From positions 62,001-126,000 of the forward strand of contig NZ_BCXJ01000003.1 in assembly GCF_001598215.1 (NCBI RefSeq): a DNA stretch of 64,000 bases, read 5' to 3'. This document shows, piece by piece, positions 27,591-37,366 of this stretch. Origin of the DNA: Shouchella clausii. Its GTDB lineage: Bacteria; Bacillota; Bacilli; Bacillales; Bacillaceae_D. Positions within the stretch are counted from its first letter, which is position 1; each line of letters begins with the position of its first letter. The notes below the pieces were generated by a model. It had not been told where the DNA came from, did not search any database, and saw only the letters and a list, made by a program, of their open reading frames with translations. The position numbers and the translations under genes are program-made.

Positions 27591-28817
27591 TTATTTTGCT
27601 CGCTGAGCAACAAGATTGGCGATATTGACAATCACATGGACTGCTTTTTCCATATTGTCTACTGACACATATTCATAGCGGCCGTGGTAATTTTCTCCTC
27701 CAGTAAAAATGTTCGGTGTAGGCAACCCTTTATAAGAAAGTTGCGATCCATCGGTACCACCGCGAATTGGCCCTACTTTCGGCTCAATGCCAAGCTTCTC
27801 CATCGCCTCTAACGCGACCTCGACAATTTCCTTCTGTGGCTCTATTTTTTCACGCATATTGTAATATTGGTCACGAAGCTCGATGGATACTTTTCCCTTT
27901 CCATGCTTTTCTTGCATTTCCCAGGCAATGGCCTCCATTTTCGCCTTTCTATTTACAAATTGCTGACGGTCAAAATCACGAATAATATAGTGGAGTTCAG
28001 CAAAATCAGCATTGCCTTCCATAGAAAGCAAGTGGTAAAAGCCTTCATAGCCTTCCGTGAATTCTGGCGCTTCGTTTGCTGGAAGCTGTGAATGGAATTC
28101 GATCGCCCGTTTGATCGCATTCACCATTTTATTTTTGGCCGTTCCAGGATGAGTGCTAACGCCATAAAAACTGACTTTTGCTGCCGCCGCATTGAAACTC
28201 TCATATTGGAATTGACCTAAAGGTCCGCCATCAAGCGTATAAGCAAAGGCAGCGCCAAAGGCGTCAACATCAAAATGGGCCGGTCCCCGTCCAATTTCCT
28301 CATCTGGCGTAAAGGCGACACGAATTTTCCCATGCTCTATTTCTGGATGCTTGATCAAATAATCCATCGCTGTCATTATCTCAGCAATTCCGGCTTTGTC
28401 GTCGGCGCCAAGCAGCGTGGTTCCGTCTGTGGTAATCAACGTATGACCTTCGTACCCTGCTAGTTCTGGAAATTGCTTAGGCGAGAGCACGTAGCCATGG
28501 CCAAGCTCAATATCGCCGCCGCTGTACTCGTGTACTTGCGGATTGACGTTCTTACCTGTAAATTCTGTCGCCGTATCAAGATGGGCAAGAAAGCCAATAG
28601 TCGGGACTTCCTTATTTGTATTGCTCTCCAATGTCGCCATCACATAGCCATTATCGTCCATCGTCACTTCTGTTAAGCCAAGCGCTTTCAACTCTTCTAC
28701 AAGGAGGCGGCCAAGTTCCAATTGTCCTTCTGTTGTCGGAACAGCATTGCTCACCTCTGTGGATTGTGTATCCACTTTAGCATAGCGAGTAAAGCGGTCA
28801 ATGATTTCTTGTTTCAT
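27591..28817 (-). CDS. pepT: Peptidase T (tripeptidase)
   Basis: This cytosolic M20B di-zinc aminopeptidase releases the N-terminal residue of tripeptides. The 408-residue protein shows the metal ligands in HLDTA (about 78), DDKAG (about 139), the catalytic PDEEIGRG (about 173), LDGGP, and the final His in [10 protein letters not shown]. Start ATG 28817 has GAAGGG ten bases upstream. It stands alone, with base composition like the general chromosome rather than the nitrate island. Confidence 0.95.
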   Translation of the reverse strand: MKQEIIDRFTRYAKVDTQSTEVSNAVPTTEGQLELGRLLVEELKALGLTEVTMDDNGYVMATLESNTNKEVPTIGFLAHLDTATEFTGKNVNPQVHEYSGGDIELGHGYVLSPKQFPELAGYEGHTLITTDGTTLLGADDKAGIAEIMTAMDYLIKHPEIEHGKIRVAFTPDEEIGRGPAHFDVDAFGAAFAYTLDGGPLGQFQYESFNAAAAKVSFYGVSTHPGTAKNKMVNAIKRAIEFHSQLPANEAPEFTEGYEGFYHLLSMEGNADFAELHYIIRDFDRQQFVNRKAKMEAIAWEMQEKHGKGKVSIELRDQYYNMREKIEPQKEIVEVALEAMEKLGIEPKVGPIRGGTDGSQLSYKGLPTPNIFTGGENYHGRYEYVSVDNMEKAVHVIVNIANLVAQRAK

Positions 28818-29076
28818 GTTTTGCAATCCCTTCACCGATTTGGTTTATTTCCTTCCATTATAGCAAAACCCCAGAAGAAACAGAAAAATGCACGCTACAT
28901 TATTTTCTGGCTAACTGGAAACAGTAGCAGTGACCCCTACTCAAGTATTCAACGTACAGATGATAGAAGCTAGGGATAAATCGTTTAAAGCTGAGGAAAA
29001 ATGAATTTAGCAAACAACAAAATCACCGCCACAGTTACATCAAAACAACTTTTCTTCTCATTCATCTATGAAAGAG

Positions 29077-29129
29077 TCAAACCGCTTTCATTTATTTCCA
29101 TTGCCAAATCAGGAAAACAACTATATAAT
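29077..29129 (+). promoter_or_regulatory. PTS operon promoter with upstream cre-like box
   Basis: TTGCCA (29101-29106) and TATAAT (29124-29129) are 17 bases apart. TCAAACCGCTTTCA (29077-29090) matches the cre consensus except for one base. It lies upstream of -35, so CcpA could activate or repress. Nothing else was seen in 28818-29076. Confidence 0.65.
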
Positions 29130-29161
29130 CTTTGTAAATAATTTACCTTAAAGGAGTGAAA

Positions 29162-30700
29162 ATGATGAGTGTTTTCTTTGAAAAAGCACAACGGTTCGGA
29201 AAATCGTTTATGCTTCCCATCGCCGTTTTACCTGCCGCTGGTTTATTGTTAGGCATTGGCGGCGCTTTAAGCAACCCGAATACGCTTGTCGCCTATCCGT
29301 TTTTGGACCAGCCGTTTTTGCAAGGCTTATTTACTATCATGAGCTCAGCAGGAAACATTGTCTTTGCCAATCTTCCGCTTTTATTTGCGATTGGCCTTGC
29401 CATCGGTCTAGCACGGGCGGACAAAGGTACAGTCGGCCTTGCAGCCGTTATCGGCTACTTTGTCATGAATGCGACGATTAATGCCATGCTAACGATTACC
29501 GGCACACTCGCTGAGGACTCTCTTGCTGATGTCGGCCAAGGAATGAGCGTAGGCATCCAAACACTGGAAACAGGCGTTTTTGGCGGTGTGCTCGTCGGAA
29601 TTATGGCGTATGTTCTCCATAAACGCTACTATAAAATTGAGCTCCCTCGTTTTCTTGGTTTCTTTGGCGGCTCTCGTTTTATTCCGATTATTACCTCTGT
29701 TGCTGCGATGGTTCTTGGTGTCCTATTGTTTTATGTATGGCCGTTTATTCAACAAGGGATATTCTCACTCGGTTCTTTAGTAGAAATGACCGGCTATATT
29801 GGAACATTTTTATACGGCTTTATTCTACGTTTGTTAGGGCCATTCGGCTTGCACCATATTTTTTACATGCCATTTTGGACAACAAGCCTTGGCGGCTCTA
29901 TGATTGTCGATGGTACACTTGTCGAAGGCACACAGCGAATTTTCTTCGCACAGCTCGCTGACCCAAGCGTGACTCAATTCTACGAAGGAACTTCGCGCTT
30001 TATGTCCGGGCGTTTTATTACGATGATGTTCGGTTTGCTCGGTGCATGCTTAGCCATTTACCACACAGCCAAACCTAAAAACAAAAAGATCGTTGCTGGA
30101 CTTTTGCTCTCAGCAGGGCTCACTTCCTTTTTGACAGGCATTACCGAGCCAATTGAGTTCTCATTCCTGTTCATTGCTCCTGCTCTTTATGTCGTTCACG
30201 CCTTTTTTGATGGTCTCGCCTTTATGCTTGCGCACATCTTTTCGATTACAATCGGGCAGACATTTTCTGGCGGCTTCATCGATTTTATTTTGTTCGGCGT
30301 GCTTCAAGGCAACGATAAAACCAATTGGGTGATCGTCCCGCTTATTGGTATTGTCTGGTTTTTCCTTTATTATTTCACGTTCCGCTTTATGATTAGGAAA
30401 TTCAACTACAAAACGCCAGGCCGTGAAGACGAGGAAATCGCTGCACAAACTGCATCTGGCACAGAGAGGGCTGCCGCCATCGTCGCTGCACTGGGGGCTG
30501 CTGCAAACATTAAAGATGTCGATGCCTGCGCCACCCGCCTACGCGTTAGTGTCCATGATGGTGAGAAAGTGGATAAAGACCAATTCAAAGCGACAGGCGC
30601 CAAGGGCGTTATTGTGAACGGCAACGGCGTACAAGTGATCTATGGACCGGAAGTGACGGTTATTCGCAATGAAGTTGATGAACTGTTAGGAGATAAATGA
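29162..30700 (+). CDS. PTS permease EIICB of the glucose/N-acetylglucosamine family
   Basis: This membrane enzyme imports and phosphorylates a sugar. The 512-residue protein has an EIIC domain of about ten membrane segments (to about 415, with [19 protein letters not shown]) and a C-terminal EIIB domain with the phospho-cysteine in [12 protein letters not shown] (about Cys455). No EIIA domain is fused, so EIIA is shared. AAAGGAG allows ATG 29162 or 29165. Linkage to nanE two bases downstream suggests an N-acetylated amino sugar such as N-acetylmannosamine; glucose or maltose cannot be excluded. Confidence 0.88.
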   Translation: MMSVFFEKAQRFGKSFMLPIAVLPAAGLLLGIGGALSNPNTLVAYPFLDQPFLQGLFTIMSSAGNIVFANLPLLFAIGLAIGLARADKGTVGLAAVIGYFVMNATINAMLTITGTLAEDSLADVGQGMSVGIQTLETGVFGGVLVGIMAYVLHKRYYKIELPRFLGFFGGSRFIPIITSVAAMVLGVLLFYVWPFIQQGIFSLGSLVEMTGYIGTFLYGFILRLLGPFGLHHIFYMPFWTTSLGGSMIVDGTLVEGTQRIFFAQLADPSVTQFYEGTSRFMSGRFITMMFGLLGACLAIYHTAKPKNKKIVAGLLLSAGLTSFLTGITEPIEFSFLFIAPALYVVHAFFDGLAFMLAHIFSITIGQTFSGGFIDFILFGVLQGNDKTNWVIVPLIGIVWFFLYYFTFRFMIRKFNYKTPGREDEEIAAQTASGTERAAAIVAALGAAANIKDVDACATRLRVSVHDGEKVDKDQFKATGAKGVIVNGNGVQVIYGPEVTVIRNEVDELLGDK

Positions 30701-30701
30701 C

Positions 30702-31385
30702 ATGCATGCTGTGTTAAAAAAAATTGAAAACAAACTGGTTGTTTCCTGCCAAGCATTAGAAGAAGAACCGCTCCATTCGTCCTTCATTATGGGGCGTATG
30801 GCTCTCGCCGCTAAACAAGGCGGTGCTTCAGGGATTCGTGCCAATTCGAAAGAAGATATACTTGAAATAAAATCAATGGTTGACCTGCCTGTCATTGGAA
30901 TTGTGAAGCGCCATTATCCAGAAAGCGACGTTTATATTACAACGACGATGACGGAAGTAGACGAATTAATGGAAGCCAAAGTGGACATGATTGCCATGGA
31001 TGCGACCAAACAAAAGCGTCCCAAGCAATCGTTGGCAGAAATGGTAGCAGCAATCCGCAGCAAGTATCCGACCGTTGCCCTTATGGCGGATGTCTCCACA
31101 TTGGAAGAAGCAATGGAAGCAGACCGCCTTGGCTTTGACTGCATCTCGACAACATTAGTAGGCTATACCGCTTATACGGCTGGCGCATCTGCGTCAGACA
31201 ATGATTTTGCTCTTTTAAAAGAGATGACCCAAGCGGTTAAAGCGCCAGTCATAGCAGAAGGGAAAATGAACACCCCTGCCCTTGCCAAAGGCGCCCTTAA
31301 AGCAGGTGCTCACAGCGTTGTCGTCGGTGGAGCGATTACCCGTCCTCAGCAAATTACAAAGACGTTTGTGGAAGCCTTGCAATAA
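30702..31385 (+). CDS. nanE: N-acetylmannosamine-6-phosphate 2-epimerase
   Basis: NanE is a TIM-barrel enzyme that converts ManNAc-6-P to GlcNAc-6-P. The 227-residue protein shows family segments [12 protein letters not shown] near the start, [32 protein letters not shown] with the catalytic Lys, [13 protein letters not shown] and [10 protein letters not shown] and [12 protein letters not shown]. It is in an operon with the PTS gene; the TGA and next ATG are a base apart. The product would feed the NagA/NagB route encoded elsewhere. Confidence 0.93.
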   Translation: MHAVLKKIENKLVVSCQALEEEPLHSSFIMGRMALAAKQGGASGIRANSKEDILEIKSMVDLPVIGIVKRHYPESDVYITTTMTEVDELMEAKVDMIAMDATKQKRPKQSLAEMVAAIRSKYPTVALMADVSTLEEAMEADRLGFDCISTTLVGYTAYTAGASASDNDFALLKEMTQAVKAPVIAEGKMNTPALAKGALKAGAHSVVVGGAITRPQQITKTFVEALQ

Positions 31386-31394
31386 AATTCATTT

Positions 31395-31442
31395 ATAGAC
31401 AAAAAACGCCTCTGAGATCATTCTCAAAGGCGTTTTGTCTAT
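31395..31442. terminator. Bidirectional terminator between nanE and rpiR-type gene
   Basis: ATAGACAAAA..ACGCC and GGCGT..TTTTGTCTAT form a long stem between the convergent genes. Confidence 0.88.
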
Positions 31443-31453
31443 GATAGCAGCTG

Positions 31454-32260
31454 TTAGATCTTTTTTAATTGGCTGAGCGCGTGAAGTGTTTTCCGGCGCG
31501 CTTCCGCTCGTTCTTCATTTTGGGCGAGTACAAGGCTGATTAAATCAAGCACGTGGACGATGGAGAGCTGGGCGTTGAGAAAGCCACGGGCGTAAAAAGG
31601 TTTAGGGCTGAAACTTAAGAGCAGCAAGTCTGCCATTTCGCTTAATGGGGTATGTTCATGGTTCGTCAACAAAATGATCGTTGCCCCATTTTCTTTTGCT
31701 AACGCCACCGCTTCCTGAATATCAACCGTATAGCCAGAATTTGAAATGGCGAGAACTACATCTGCCGCTGTCAAAAGCGAGGCGTTCATCACCATCGTAT
31801 GGGAATCGATATGGCAGTCAACGCGCATCCCCATCCGCATTAGCCGAAACTTCATTTCCTGACCAGACAAGCCAGAGCTGCCGATTCCATAAATTTCAAT
31901 CCGGTTCGCGTTCTCAAGCAATGTAGCAGCTTGGACAATGTCGTCCTGTTTAATCAGCTCCCGACTTCCGCCAATAATCGCTTTGTAAATCGACTCCATT
32001 TCAGCGATCAGTTCTCCGCCCTCTTCTTCTGTTCGAGTGCTGTCCCTTATAGACATTTTAAATTCAACGAAATTGGCCGCTCCGACTTTTCGGCAAAAAC
32101 GGGTGATTGTCGCTACGGAAACACTGCATTTTGCCGCCAAGTCTTTAATATGGATATTAGCAAGTTCTTTTGGCGCGCTCATCACATAATCGGCAATACG
32201 TTTCTCCGCAGCGCTGAGCGCATGATAATTCACTTGGATTTGTTGCAGCATTGGTAACAT
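31454..32260 (-). CDS. RpiR-family transcriptional regulator
   Basis: The 268-residue protein has an N-terminal RpiR helix-turn-helix (about 1-77, IKDLAAKCSVSVATITRFCRKVG) and a C-terminal SIS sugar-phosphate-binding domain (about 110-245, YGIGSSGLSGQEMKFRL; VVLAISNSGYTVDIQEAV). It starts at ATG 32260 with GGGAGG upstream. Convergent with PTS-nanE, it probably regulates them with an amino-sugar phosphate as effector, like MurR- or NanR-type members. Confidence 0.9.
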   Translation of the reverse strand: MLPMLQQIQVNYHALSAAEKRIADYVMSAPKELANIHIKDLAAKCSVSVATITRFCRKVGAANFVEFKMSIRDSTRTEEEGGELIAEMESIYKAIIGGSRELIKQDDIVQAATLLENANRIEIYGIGSSGLSGQEMKFRLMRMGMRVDCHIDSHTMVMNASLLTAADVVLAISNSGYTVDIQEAVALAKENGATIILLTNHEHTPLSEMADLLLLSFSPKPFYARGFLNAQLSIVHVLDLISLVLAQNEERAEARRKTLHALSQLKKI

Positions 32261-32446
32261 GAGCGAAACCTCCCTGCCGTTCTTTCTCTATCATACACGA
32301 TTTTTCGTCGTTTTACCCTTTATATCTCTAGTAAAGTAAACGTTAAAAATAGTGTACAGCCTTCCACACTGAAGAAACCTAGCAAGAAAAGAAGTGTTTC
32401 AATCGGAGACTCATTTATACGAACGTATATTCTTATCTACTTGAAT

Positions 32447-32456
32447 ATGGTATACT
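32447..32456 (+). promoter_or_regulatory. Extended -10 promoter of the toxin mRNA
   Basis: ATGG-TATACT includes a TGn extension and TATACT (32451-32456). The -35 is poor, as usual for extended -10 promoters. The start is predicted near 32463, giving a toxin mRNA of about 270 nt. Confidence 0.6.
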
Positions 32457-32496
32457 AAAACAAGGCAATTGAATAAGGCTTTGGAGTGGTCGTTCG

Positions 32497-32529
32497 CCCC
32501 CTTGCATGTTTTTTGCTAACGAAAGGGGG
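32497..32529 (+). promoter_or_regulatory. Hairpin sequestering the toxin ribosome site
   Basis: CCCCCTT (32497-32503) is perfectly complementary to AAGGGGG (32523-32529), which is the toxin Shine-Dalgarno. A 19-base loop separates them. This would hold translation back in the full-length mRNA, as in other type I toxins. Confidence 0.65.
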
Positions 32530-32536
32530 TGAGGCC

Positions 32537-32620
32537 TTGACAGTATTCGAAACGCTAGTTGTCACGTTTGCAGCGGCAAACCTACTCGTTGCCATACTGT
32601 CGTATAAGAAAGACAAATAA
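32537..32620 (+). CDS. Small hydrophobic type I toxin (holin-like, TxpA/BsrG-type)
   Basis: A 27-residue peptide starts with TTG behind AAAGGGGGTGA. It reads MTVFETLVVTF, then a single membrane helix (AAANLLVAILSY) and the basic tail KKDK. The MTVxE(T/S)L start, one helix and lysine tail are typical of Bacillus holin-like toxins such as BsrG and TxpA. It would depolarise or perturb the membrane if expressed. It sits between rpiR and padR-type genes and is opposed by an antisense RNA, so the locus is a complete type I toxin-antitoxin system. The peptide identification is by pattern. Confidence 0.78.
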   Translation: MTVFETLVVTFAAANLLVAILSYKKDK

Positions 32621-32746
32621 CCACTCCTAAGCCCGGGAAGCTAGAGTGGTTATTGGAATCACTTAGGCGAACGCCCCTTTAGGGCATTCAATTGCCACTG
32701 GCCTCGGTGTTCGCGCACCAGGCCTTTTTTATCCTATGTCTTTGTA
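32616..32746 (-). ncRNA. Predicted antisense RNA antitoxin
   Basis: A strong minus-strand promoter lies at 32752-32780 (TTGCGT, 17 bases, TATAAT), predicting a start near 32746. Transcription would cross the toxin mRNA 3' region and stop at an 11-bp perfect hairpin (GAATAACCACTC-type arms at 32616-32626 and 32644-32654) followed on this strand by TGTCTTTC. The two RNAs overlap by about 110 nt at their 3' ends, the arrangement of txpA/ratA and bsrG/SR4. Confidence 0.68.
32700..32730 (+). terminator. Toxin mRNA terminator
   Basis: GGCCT(C)GGTG pairs with CACCAGGCC and is followed by six T. It falls within the antisense gene, so this stem is also present in the antisense RNA. Confidence 0.8.
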
Positions 32747-32885
32747 GTCTTATTATACCGGCGAATTGGCCTAAACGCAAACAGAGCTTATCAAAAAGGC
32801 GTTGTAGCGGCATTTGCCGTTCTAAACAGCTTCCCTCTAAGAAAGAGTTGATAGAGAAGAATGATCGAAGACCATCCACCCACCT

Positions 32886-33392
32886 TTACGAAAAACTCCG
32901 ATTTGCTACTTGGTTGATCCAGTTCAAATCTGCTTCTAAATGCAGCAACATGCCTGTAATTAATAAGTACTTGTTTTCGTCCCCTTCAAGCAAGAACGTT
33001 GTTTTTAATTTCGTTAACTCCATTACTTCTTTAATCACTAATGCTTTTTGTTGTTCCAGCATGTTCTTTTCTTGGGCAAATTCGATTTTTCGCGCACAAC
33101 TCCATTTAAAGAAAAAATCATCTTTTGTTGAATCGTACGTTACTGGTTCCAGCAACCATTTTTTTAGCTCTTTTTCACCGGCGGGCTCTAAGGCAAATAA
33201 CTTCCGTTCCTGCTCATCCGCCCCAGGAGAGGAAACGAATTGATCCCGAATTAAGCGATCAAGGGTCGTATAAATTTGGCCAGGATTGATCTTTCCTTTA
33301 ATCCCTAATAGCGAATCGAGTTCTAATTTCAATTCGTATCCATGGCGATGTTGCTGGCACAATAATGTTAAAATCCCATATTTAACTGACAA
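32886..33392 (-). CDS. PadR-family transcriptional regulator
   Basis: The 168-residue protein has an N-terminal PadR winged helix (LSVKYGILTLLCQQHRHGYEL, GQIYTTLDRLIRDQFV) and a C-terminal helical dimerisation domain. A TTG start at 33392 is chosen because GAAGGGTGA, which includes the stop of the exporter gene, precedes it; the longer frame overlaps that gene. It is the last gene of the operon ATPase, permease, regulator, so autoregulation through the palindromes upstream of the ATPase is likely. Its ligand is unknown. Confidence 0.85.
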   Translation of the reverse strand: MSVKYGILTLLCQQHRHGYELKLELDSLLGIKGKINPGQIYTTLDRLIRDQFVSSPGADEQERKLFALEPAGEKELKKWLLEPVTYDSTKDDFFFKWSCARKIEFAQEKNMLEQQKALVIKEVMELTKLKTTFLLEGDENKYLLITGMLLHLEADLNWINQVANRSFS

Positions 33393-33396
33393 ACGA

Positions 33397-35859
33397 TCAC
33401 CCTTCTTTAAGAGATGACTGTATATCCATTTTACTTGCACTGTGACTAGATATCCAGGCTGCACTAAGGCTTAACCCAATTCCGGCAATAATAGCTAAGA
33501 TCATATTGCCGACAGGCAACTGAAAAGACATAAAGCCTTCCATTATTTCAGATTGGCTAGTAACAAAAATCAAGAGTACACCAATCGCCATCCCTATCAC
33601 CACGCCTGCTAAACCAATGAGGAATCCTTCAGCCATGATCATTTTTCGAACTTGTTGCTTGGTGAAGCCAAGTGCACGCATCGTCCCAATCTCCGTTATC
33701 CGTTCCATTGTATTCATTACTAACGTATTCGCAGTGCCAATACTCGCTAATCCGATCATCATAAACAACAGAACAGAAATCAGTTCATTCATGCCAGAAA
33801 CCGCTGATGTCGTCGAGCGAATTTCCTCTTCTACCGTTTCCACTTTTGAAAGCTGCCCGCCAAACTCAGACCATGTCTGTTCGCGAATCGTAGTATACGC
33901 TTCCTGCTCAGCCGTAAGCAACAAATCAAAGCTATTGGTCCAGCCAAATTCGTGCTGAAGGTGGCTCTCATCCATAAAAGCGACATAGCCGGAATAGTGG
34001 GACGTCTGCACGACTCCAACTACTTCGAAAGATTGCCGGCCGTTTGGCGTGTTCATTTGTATATGCTCGCCTATCTGTCCGTCCCATTCTTTAAAAGCAC
34101 GCTCCCCAAGCAATATAGAAGGGTTCCCGTTTAATTGCTTAAGCAGCTCTTTTTCATGGGGATCGGCAAATAAGGCAGGGCCTTCTTCACTGACAGCAAG
34201 AACAGAAAATTGCCTGCTCTCTCCGCTCGTCGTTTCCCACGTTATCGGCGTTGCTTCAGTAAACGGCTCAACCGCTTCAATCTCTTCATAAGAAAGGAGT
34301 TTGGCACGATCTTCCTCTGACCATGGCGCTTCAGACGTCATTTTCAAATCTCCGCCATACGTGTTTCGAATGTCGTTCTCGAAACCTTCTGGAGCAGATT
34401 TTATAACTGCACCAAGCAATAAAATAACCGAAATGCCGATAGCAAGAATCGCCGCTGTATGGGCATTGCGATTTAGCTGCTGGCTTATATGGTTGGCAGC
34501 CATGATCCCTGGATACTGAAAAAGCTTTTTCAATAGCGGTTTAAGTAGTTTGTTCAACCCTAATAACAGCAGAGGAAACAAAAGAATCACACCAGCTATG
34601 ATAGCAGCGTAAGCGACGGGATGGTCAAAAAAACCTAAACAAAGAAGACCAGCTCCAACTACCGCCCGTTGCCACAACCGTTTCGATGATTGATTCGTTT
34701 CCGTTTCCATTTTTAATGTCAATAAAATCGACGTCTTGCCGGCGTGGTAAATGGGGAATAGCGAAAAAGCAATCGGGAACAGCACACCAATGATGATCGC
34801 TACCAATGCCGGCAGCTGCCAGTTTAGCGTATAGACCATATCAAATTCAAAAACACCAAGAAGAACATCCATGAATACATCCCCGAGCCATACCCCAAGC
34901 GGCACGCCTATTGCCGTGCCCAACAACGACAAAAGCAACATTTCCATAAGCACGAGTTTAGAAACAGCCCGTTGTGTGTACCCTAAGCTTTTCATAATCG
35001 CAAATTCTTTTCTTCTTTCAATAACGCTCGTATAAATCATATTAAATACAATGAACCCACTGATAAACATCGACAAGCCTGCAATTAAATAAAAGAACGT
35101 ATAAAGTCCGCCAATATCATTGCTTTGAAGGTCATCGGCCACTACAGGTTGAATAAATACATGAGTATCTTGAAATTGTTGTTGCAATGTTTTAAACAAA
35201 TCCTTGCCATCGCCTTGCACTTGAAAACGCATATAGGAAATGTCATGGTCGTTTCCTGTCCACTCTCTTAATAAGTCAAGTGGAGCCATAATCCGAAAAC
35301 TAGAAGACTCGGCGCTTTCCCAATTATTAGGGCTTGCTAGCAGTTGCGTATACTCAACGACCGCAGAGACTTGCGCCTCTCCCATATTAGCTAGGCGAAC
35401 CGTATCGCCAACCCCTACCCCTAAAAGATTGGCGACGTTTTTGGGTACGACCAATCCTTGATTGTCTAGTTCCCCTTCTATAACAGGCAGTTTCAGCAAA
35501 GGACTGTTTTGGTCACTGACACCGGTAATTCTTACAGCACGTTCATTTAAAGAGCGGTCGCCCTCAAGCTCAAAAAAAGCGTGCTTGTCGAGCGCTTCCA
35601 ATGTATGGGTGACAATCGGGTCATTTTGGATGGACGCAATCATTTCCTCAGGATACGTATGTTCATCGCTTAATACCCAATAATCAGCATTGCCGACATA
35701 CATTTGCTCGTAGTAGTCAAAAACGTCATCTGTTGTTTTATCGGCTACTAGCATAGCCGTTACAAAAGACGTTCCAAGTATAATAGCGAGCAACGTCAAG
35801 CCAAACCTTTTTTTGTTATCGGTGATATTACGCCATGAAATTCGCCAAGTATTTAGCAT
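33397..35859 (-). CDS. ABC transporter permease with two FtsX domains
   Basis: The 820-residue protein has an N-terminal helix (about 17-40), a large outer domain, an FtsX domain of three helices (about 265-375), further central helices (about 420-470), a second outer domain and a second FtsX domain near the C-terminus (about 690-815). This is the layout of LolE/YtrF-like exporters for lipophilic substrates or peptides rather than importers. ATG 35859 has GGGAGGATC upstream and overlaps the ATPase gene by 32 bases. Substrate unknown; drug or antimicrobial-peptide efflux is possible given the PadR partner. Confidence 0.87.
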   Translation of the reverse strand: MLNTWRISWRNITDNKKRFGLTLLAIILGTSFVTAMLVADKTTDDVFDYYEQMYVGNADYWVLSDEHTYPEEMIASIQNDPIVTHTLEALDKHAFFELEGDRSLNERAVRITGVSDQNSPLLKLPVIEGELDNQGLVVPKNVANLLGVGVGDTVRLANMGEAQVSAVVEYTQLLASPNNWESAESSSFRIMAPLDLLREWTGNDHDISYMRFQVQGDGKDLFKTLQQQFQDTHVFIQPVVADDLQSNDIGGLYTFFYLIAGLSMFISGFIVFNMIYTSVIERRKEFAIMKSLGYTQRAVSKLVLMEMLLLSLLGTAIGVPLGVWLGDVFMDVLLGVFEFDMVYTLNWQLPALVAIIIGVLFPIAFSLFPIYHAGKTSILLTLKMETETNQSSKRLWQRAVVGAGLLCLGFFDHPVAYAAIIAGVILLFPLLLLGLNKLLKPLLKKLFQYPGIMAANHISQQLNRNAHTAAILAIGISVILLLGAVIKSAPEGFENDIRNTYGGDLKMTSEAPWSEEDRAKLLSYEEIEAVEPFTEATPITWETTSGESRQFSVLAVSEEGPALFADPHEKELLKQLNGNPSILLGERAFKEWDGQIGEHIQMNTPNGRQSFEVVGVVQTSHYSGYVAFMDESHLQHEFGWTNSFDLLLTAEQEAYTTIREQTWSEFGGQLSKVETVEEEIRSTTSAVSGMNELISVLLFMMIGLASIGTANTLVMNTMERITEIGTMRALGFTKQQVRKMIMAEGFLIGLAGVVIGMAIGVLLIFVTSQSEIMEGFMSFQLPVGNMILAIIAGIGLSLSAAWISSHSASKMDIQSSLKEG

Positions 35860-36547
35860 AGTCACGATCCTCCCTCGAAATAACTTGGTCGATGACTCCG
35901 TCCCTAAAAAGAATGATGCGGTCTGCAAAACCAGCAGCAAAAATGTCGTGTGTCACCATCACAACCGTTTGTTTGTCTTTGCGGTGGAACGTTGACAGCA
36001 AGGCCAGTATTTCTTCTGCTTTCGCTCGATCTAAATTTCCAGTTGGTTCATCCGCCAACAAAACAGTCGGGTTATGAACAAGCGCCCTTGCTATCGCCAC
36101 TCGCTGCTGTTGGCCCCCACTGAGCAAGTTCACCCGTTTGCGGTTTAGTCCCTTTAACCCAACTGAATCAATCAAATTATTGACCGCTTGGCTATGTTCA
36201 CTCGTCCACTTACCGTCCGCATGGAGGGGAAATGCGACATTTTCTTCAACCGTTAACGTAGGCAACAATTGATAATTTTGAAACACAAACCCTACCTTTT
36301 GTCGCCGAAAGATCGTTCTTTCTTTTTCTTTCATCTGATGCAACGGTTTTCCGCCTATCTCTATTTTCCCAGCAGTAGGGACATCCAGCCCGCCTAGCAG
36401 TTGAAGCAATGTGCTTTTGCCAGAACCACTCGGCCCCATAATTGCCACGAATTCGCCTTCCTTTATCGTAAAATCAACCCCTTTTAACACTTGCGTAGCC
36501 TCTTGCCCTTGCATAAATTCTTTCGTCAAATTGCTCACTTTAATCAT
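35828..36547 (-). CDS. ABC transporter ATPase (MacB/LolD type)
   Basis: The 239-residue ATPase has Walker A GPSGSGKST (about 41-49), a Q-loop FVFQNYQLLP, the signature LSGGQQQR (about 145), Walker B VLLADEPTGNLD and the switch HD. The type-specific LPTLTVEENV segment supports the MacB/LolD subfamily. ATG 36547 has GAGGAGGG upstream. It is the first gene of the exporter operon. Confidence 0.93.
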   Translation of the reverse strand: MIKVSNLTKEFMQGQEATQVLKGVDFTIKEGEFVAIMGPSGSGKSTLLQLLGGLDVPTAGKIEIGGKPLHQMKEKERTIFRRQKVGFVFQNYQLLPTLTVEENVAFPLHADGKWTSEHSQAVNNLIDSVGLKGLNRKRVNLLSGGQQQRVAIARALVHNPTVLLADEPTGNLDRAKAEEILALLSTFHRKDKQTVVMVTHDIFAAGFADRIILFRDGVIDQVISREDRDYAKYLANFMA

Positions 36548-36578
36548 TCTGTTCCCTCCTCTTAACAATCTCACTCAT

Positions 36579-36595
36579 TATATACTAAGTATATA
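36579..36595 (-). promoter_or_regulatory. Palindromic operator overlapping a -10 element (proximal)
   Basis: TATATACT-A-AGTATATA is a perfect 8-1-8 palindrome about 40 bases before the ATPase ATG. Its edge overlaps a minus-strand TATAAT (36577-36582). A near copy lies 88 bases upstream. Binding by the operon's PadR protein is inferred. Confidence 0.6.
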
Positions 36596-36666
36596 TAAAA
36601 AAGGAAGTTTAAATTGTAAAATCTATTTCCTTCGCGTAATATACAATACCATTGTGTTAAAATTAT

Positions 36667-36683
36667 TATATACTAAGTATCTA
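36667..36683 (-). promoter_or_regulatory. Palindromic operator overlapping a -10 element (distal)
   Basis: TATATACT-A-AGTATCTA repeats the proximal operator with one change and again overlaps a minus-strand TATAAT (36665-36670). Two promoters, each with its operator, are suggested. Confidence 0.55.
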
Positions 36684-36699
36684 TAGCTGGATTTTGAGT

Positions 36700-37366
36700 A
36701 GTGGTTTATCAAAGAGGACAAGAAAAAGTTTGATTTCAAGCCAGTTGATAAAAGAAGAGTATCCTTGTGCGATCTTTTAAAACATCGGCTAGTTCTCATA
36801 TAAAAGAGCCCCTCGAAAAGCATTTTACGCTTTAGCAAAGAGCTCATCACCATACTTATATGTCGTTTTAGTACGTTGCTTGTATTCTCGGCTTCTATCA
36901 GTGTCGATGGGCAAAGCGAAAACCAAACAACGACAGGACTTACGCTTTTTTAAATCTATCTCTCCTTTATTTCTATTAACCTCAACTAGTTACTCAGATC
37001 CGATCTCGACTATTTTGGTTCAAGTAATTGAAGATAACTCAATCGATCAACACGAATATATAATTAAATTAAAACCGTTAAAAACACCATTACACTTTGA
37101 CATCCTCCCTGAGTATAAAATGAAGACAGTTATATATACCTGACTGAGCAACACAAAGCAGACATCTTGGTTGAAATCGATTTGCTGTATGCCCTAACTG
37201 TGTATGAAACATATCTCGTTGAGCCACTTGAAGAAACGGGCTTATATCAACATCTAGGCAATACACAAACAGAACAAACTGTATCCTTTCAAAATATCGA
37301 GACGTCCTTTGTCATTGATTTAAACGAATCAACTAGTAAATTTACATAACTTTGTCCATAGCGATA
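36700..37366 (+). other. AT-rich stretch with unrecognised gene remnants
   Basis: Two open stretches on the plus strand (about 36907-37143 and 37143-37349) would join if one base near 37115-37143 were changed, giving roughly 140 residues (around EYIIKLKPLKTPLHFDIL, then LTEQHKADILVEIDLLYAL). No family was recognised and there is no good ribosome site, so this is probably a decayed gene. Nothing else was seen here. Confidence 0.3.

Noticed and set aside
32692-33243. 183-residue plus-strand ORF over the antisense RNA and the PadR gene
   Set aside because: It crosses the toxin terminator and is antisense to a clear PadR gene; composition is not protein-like.
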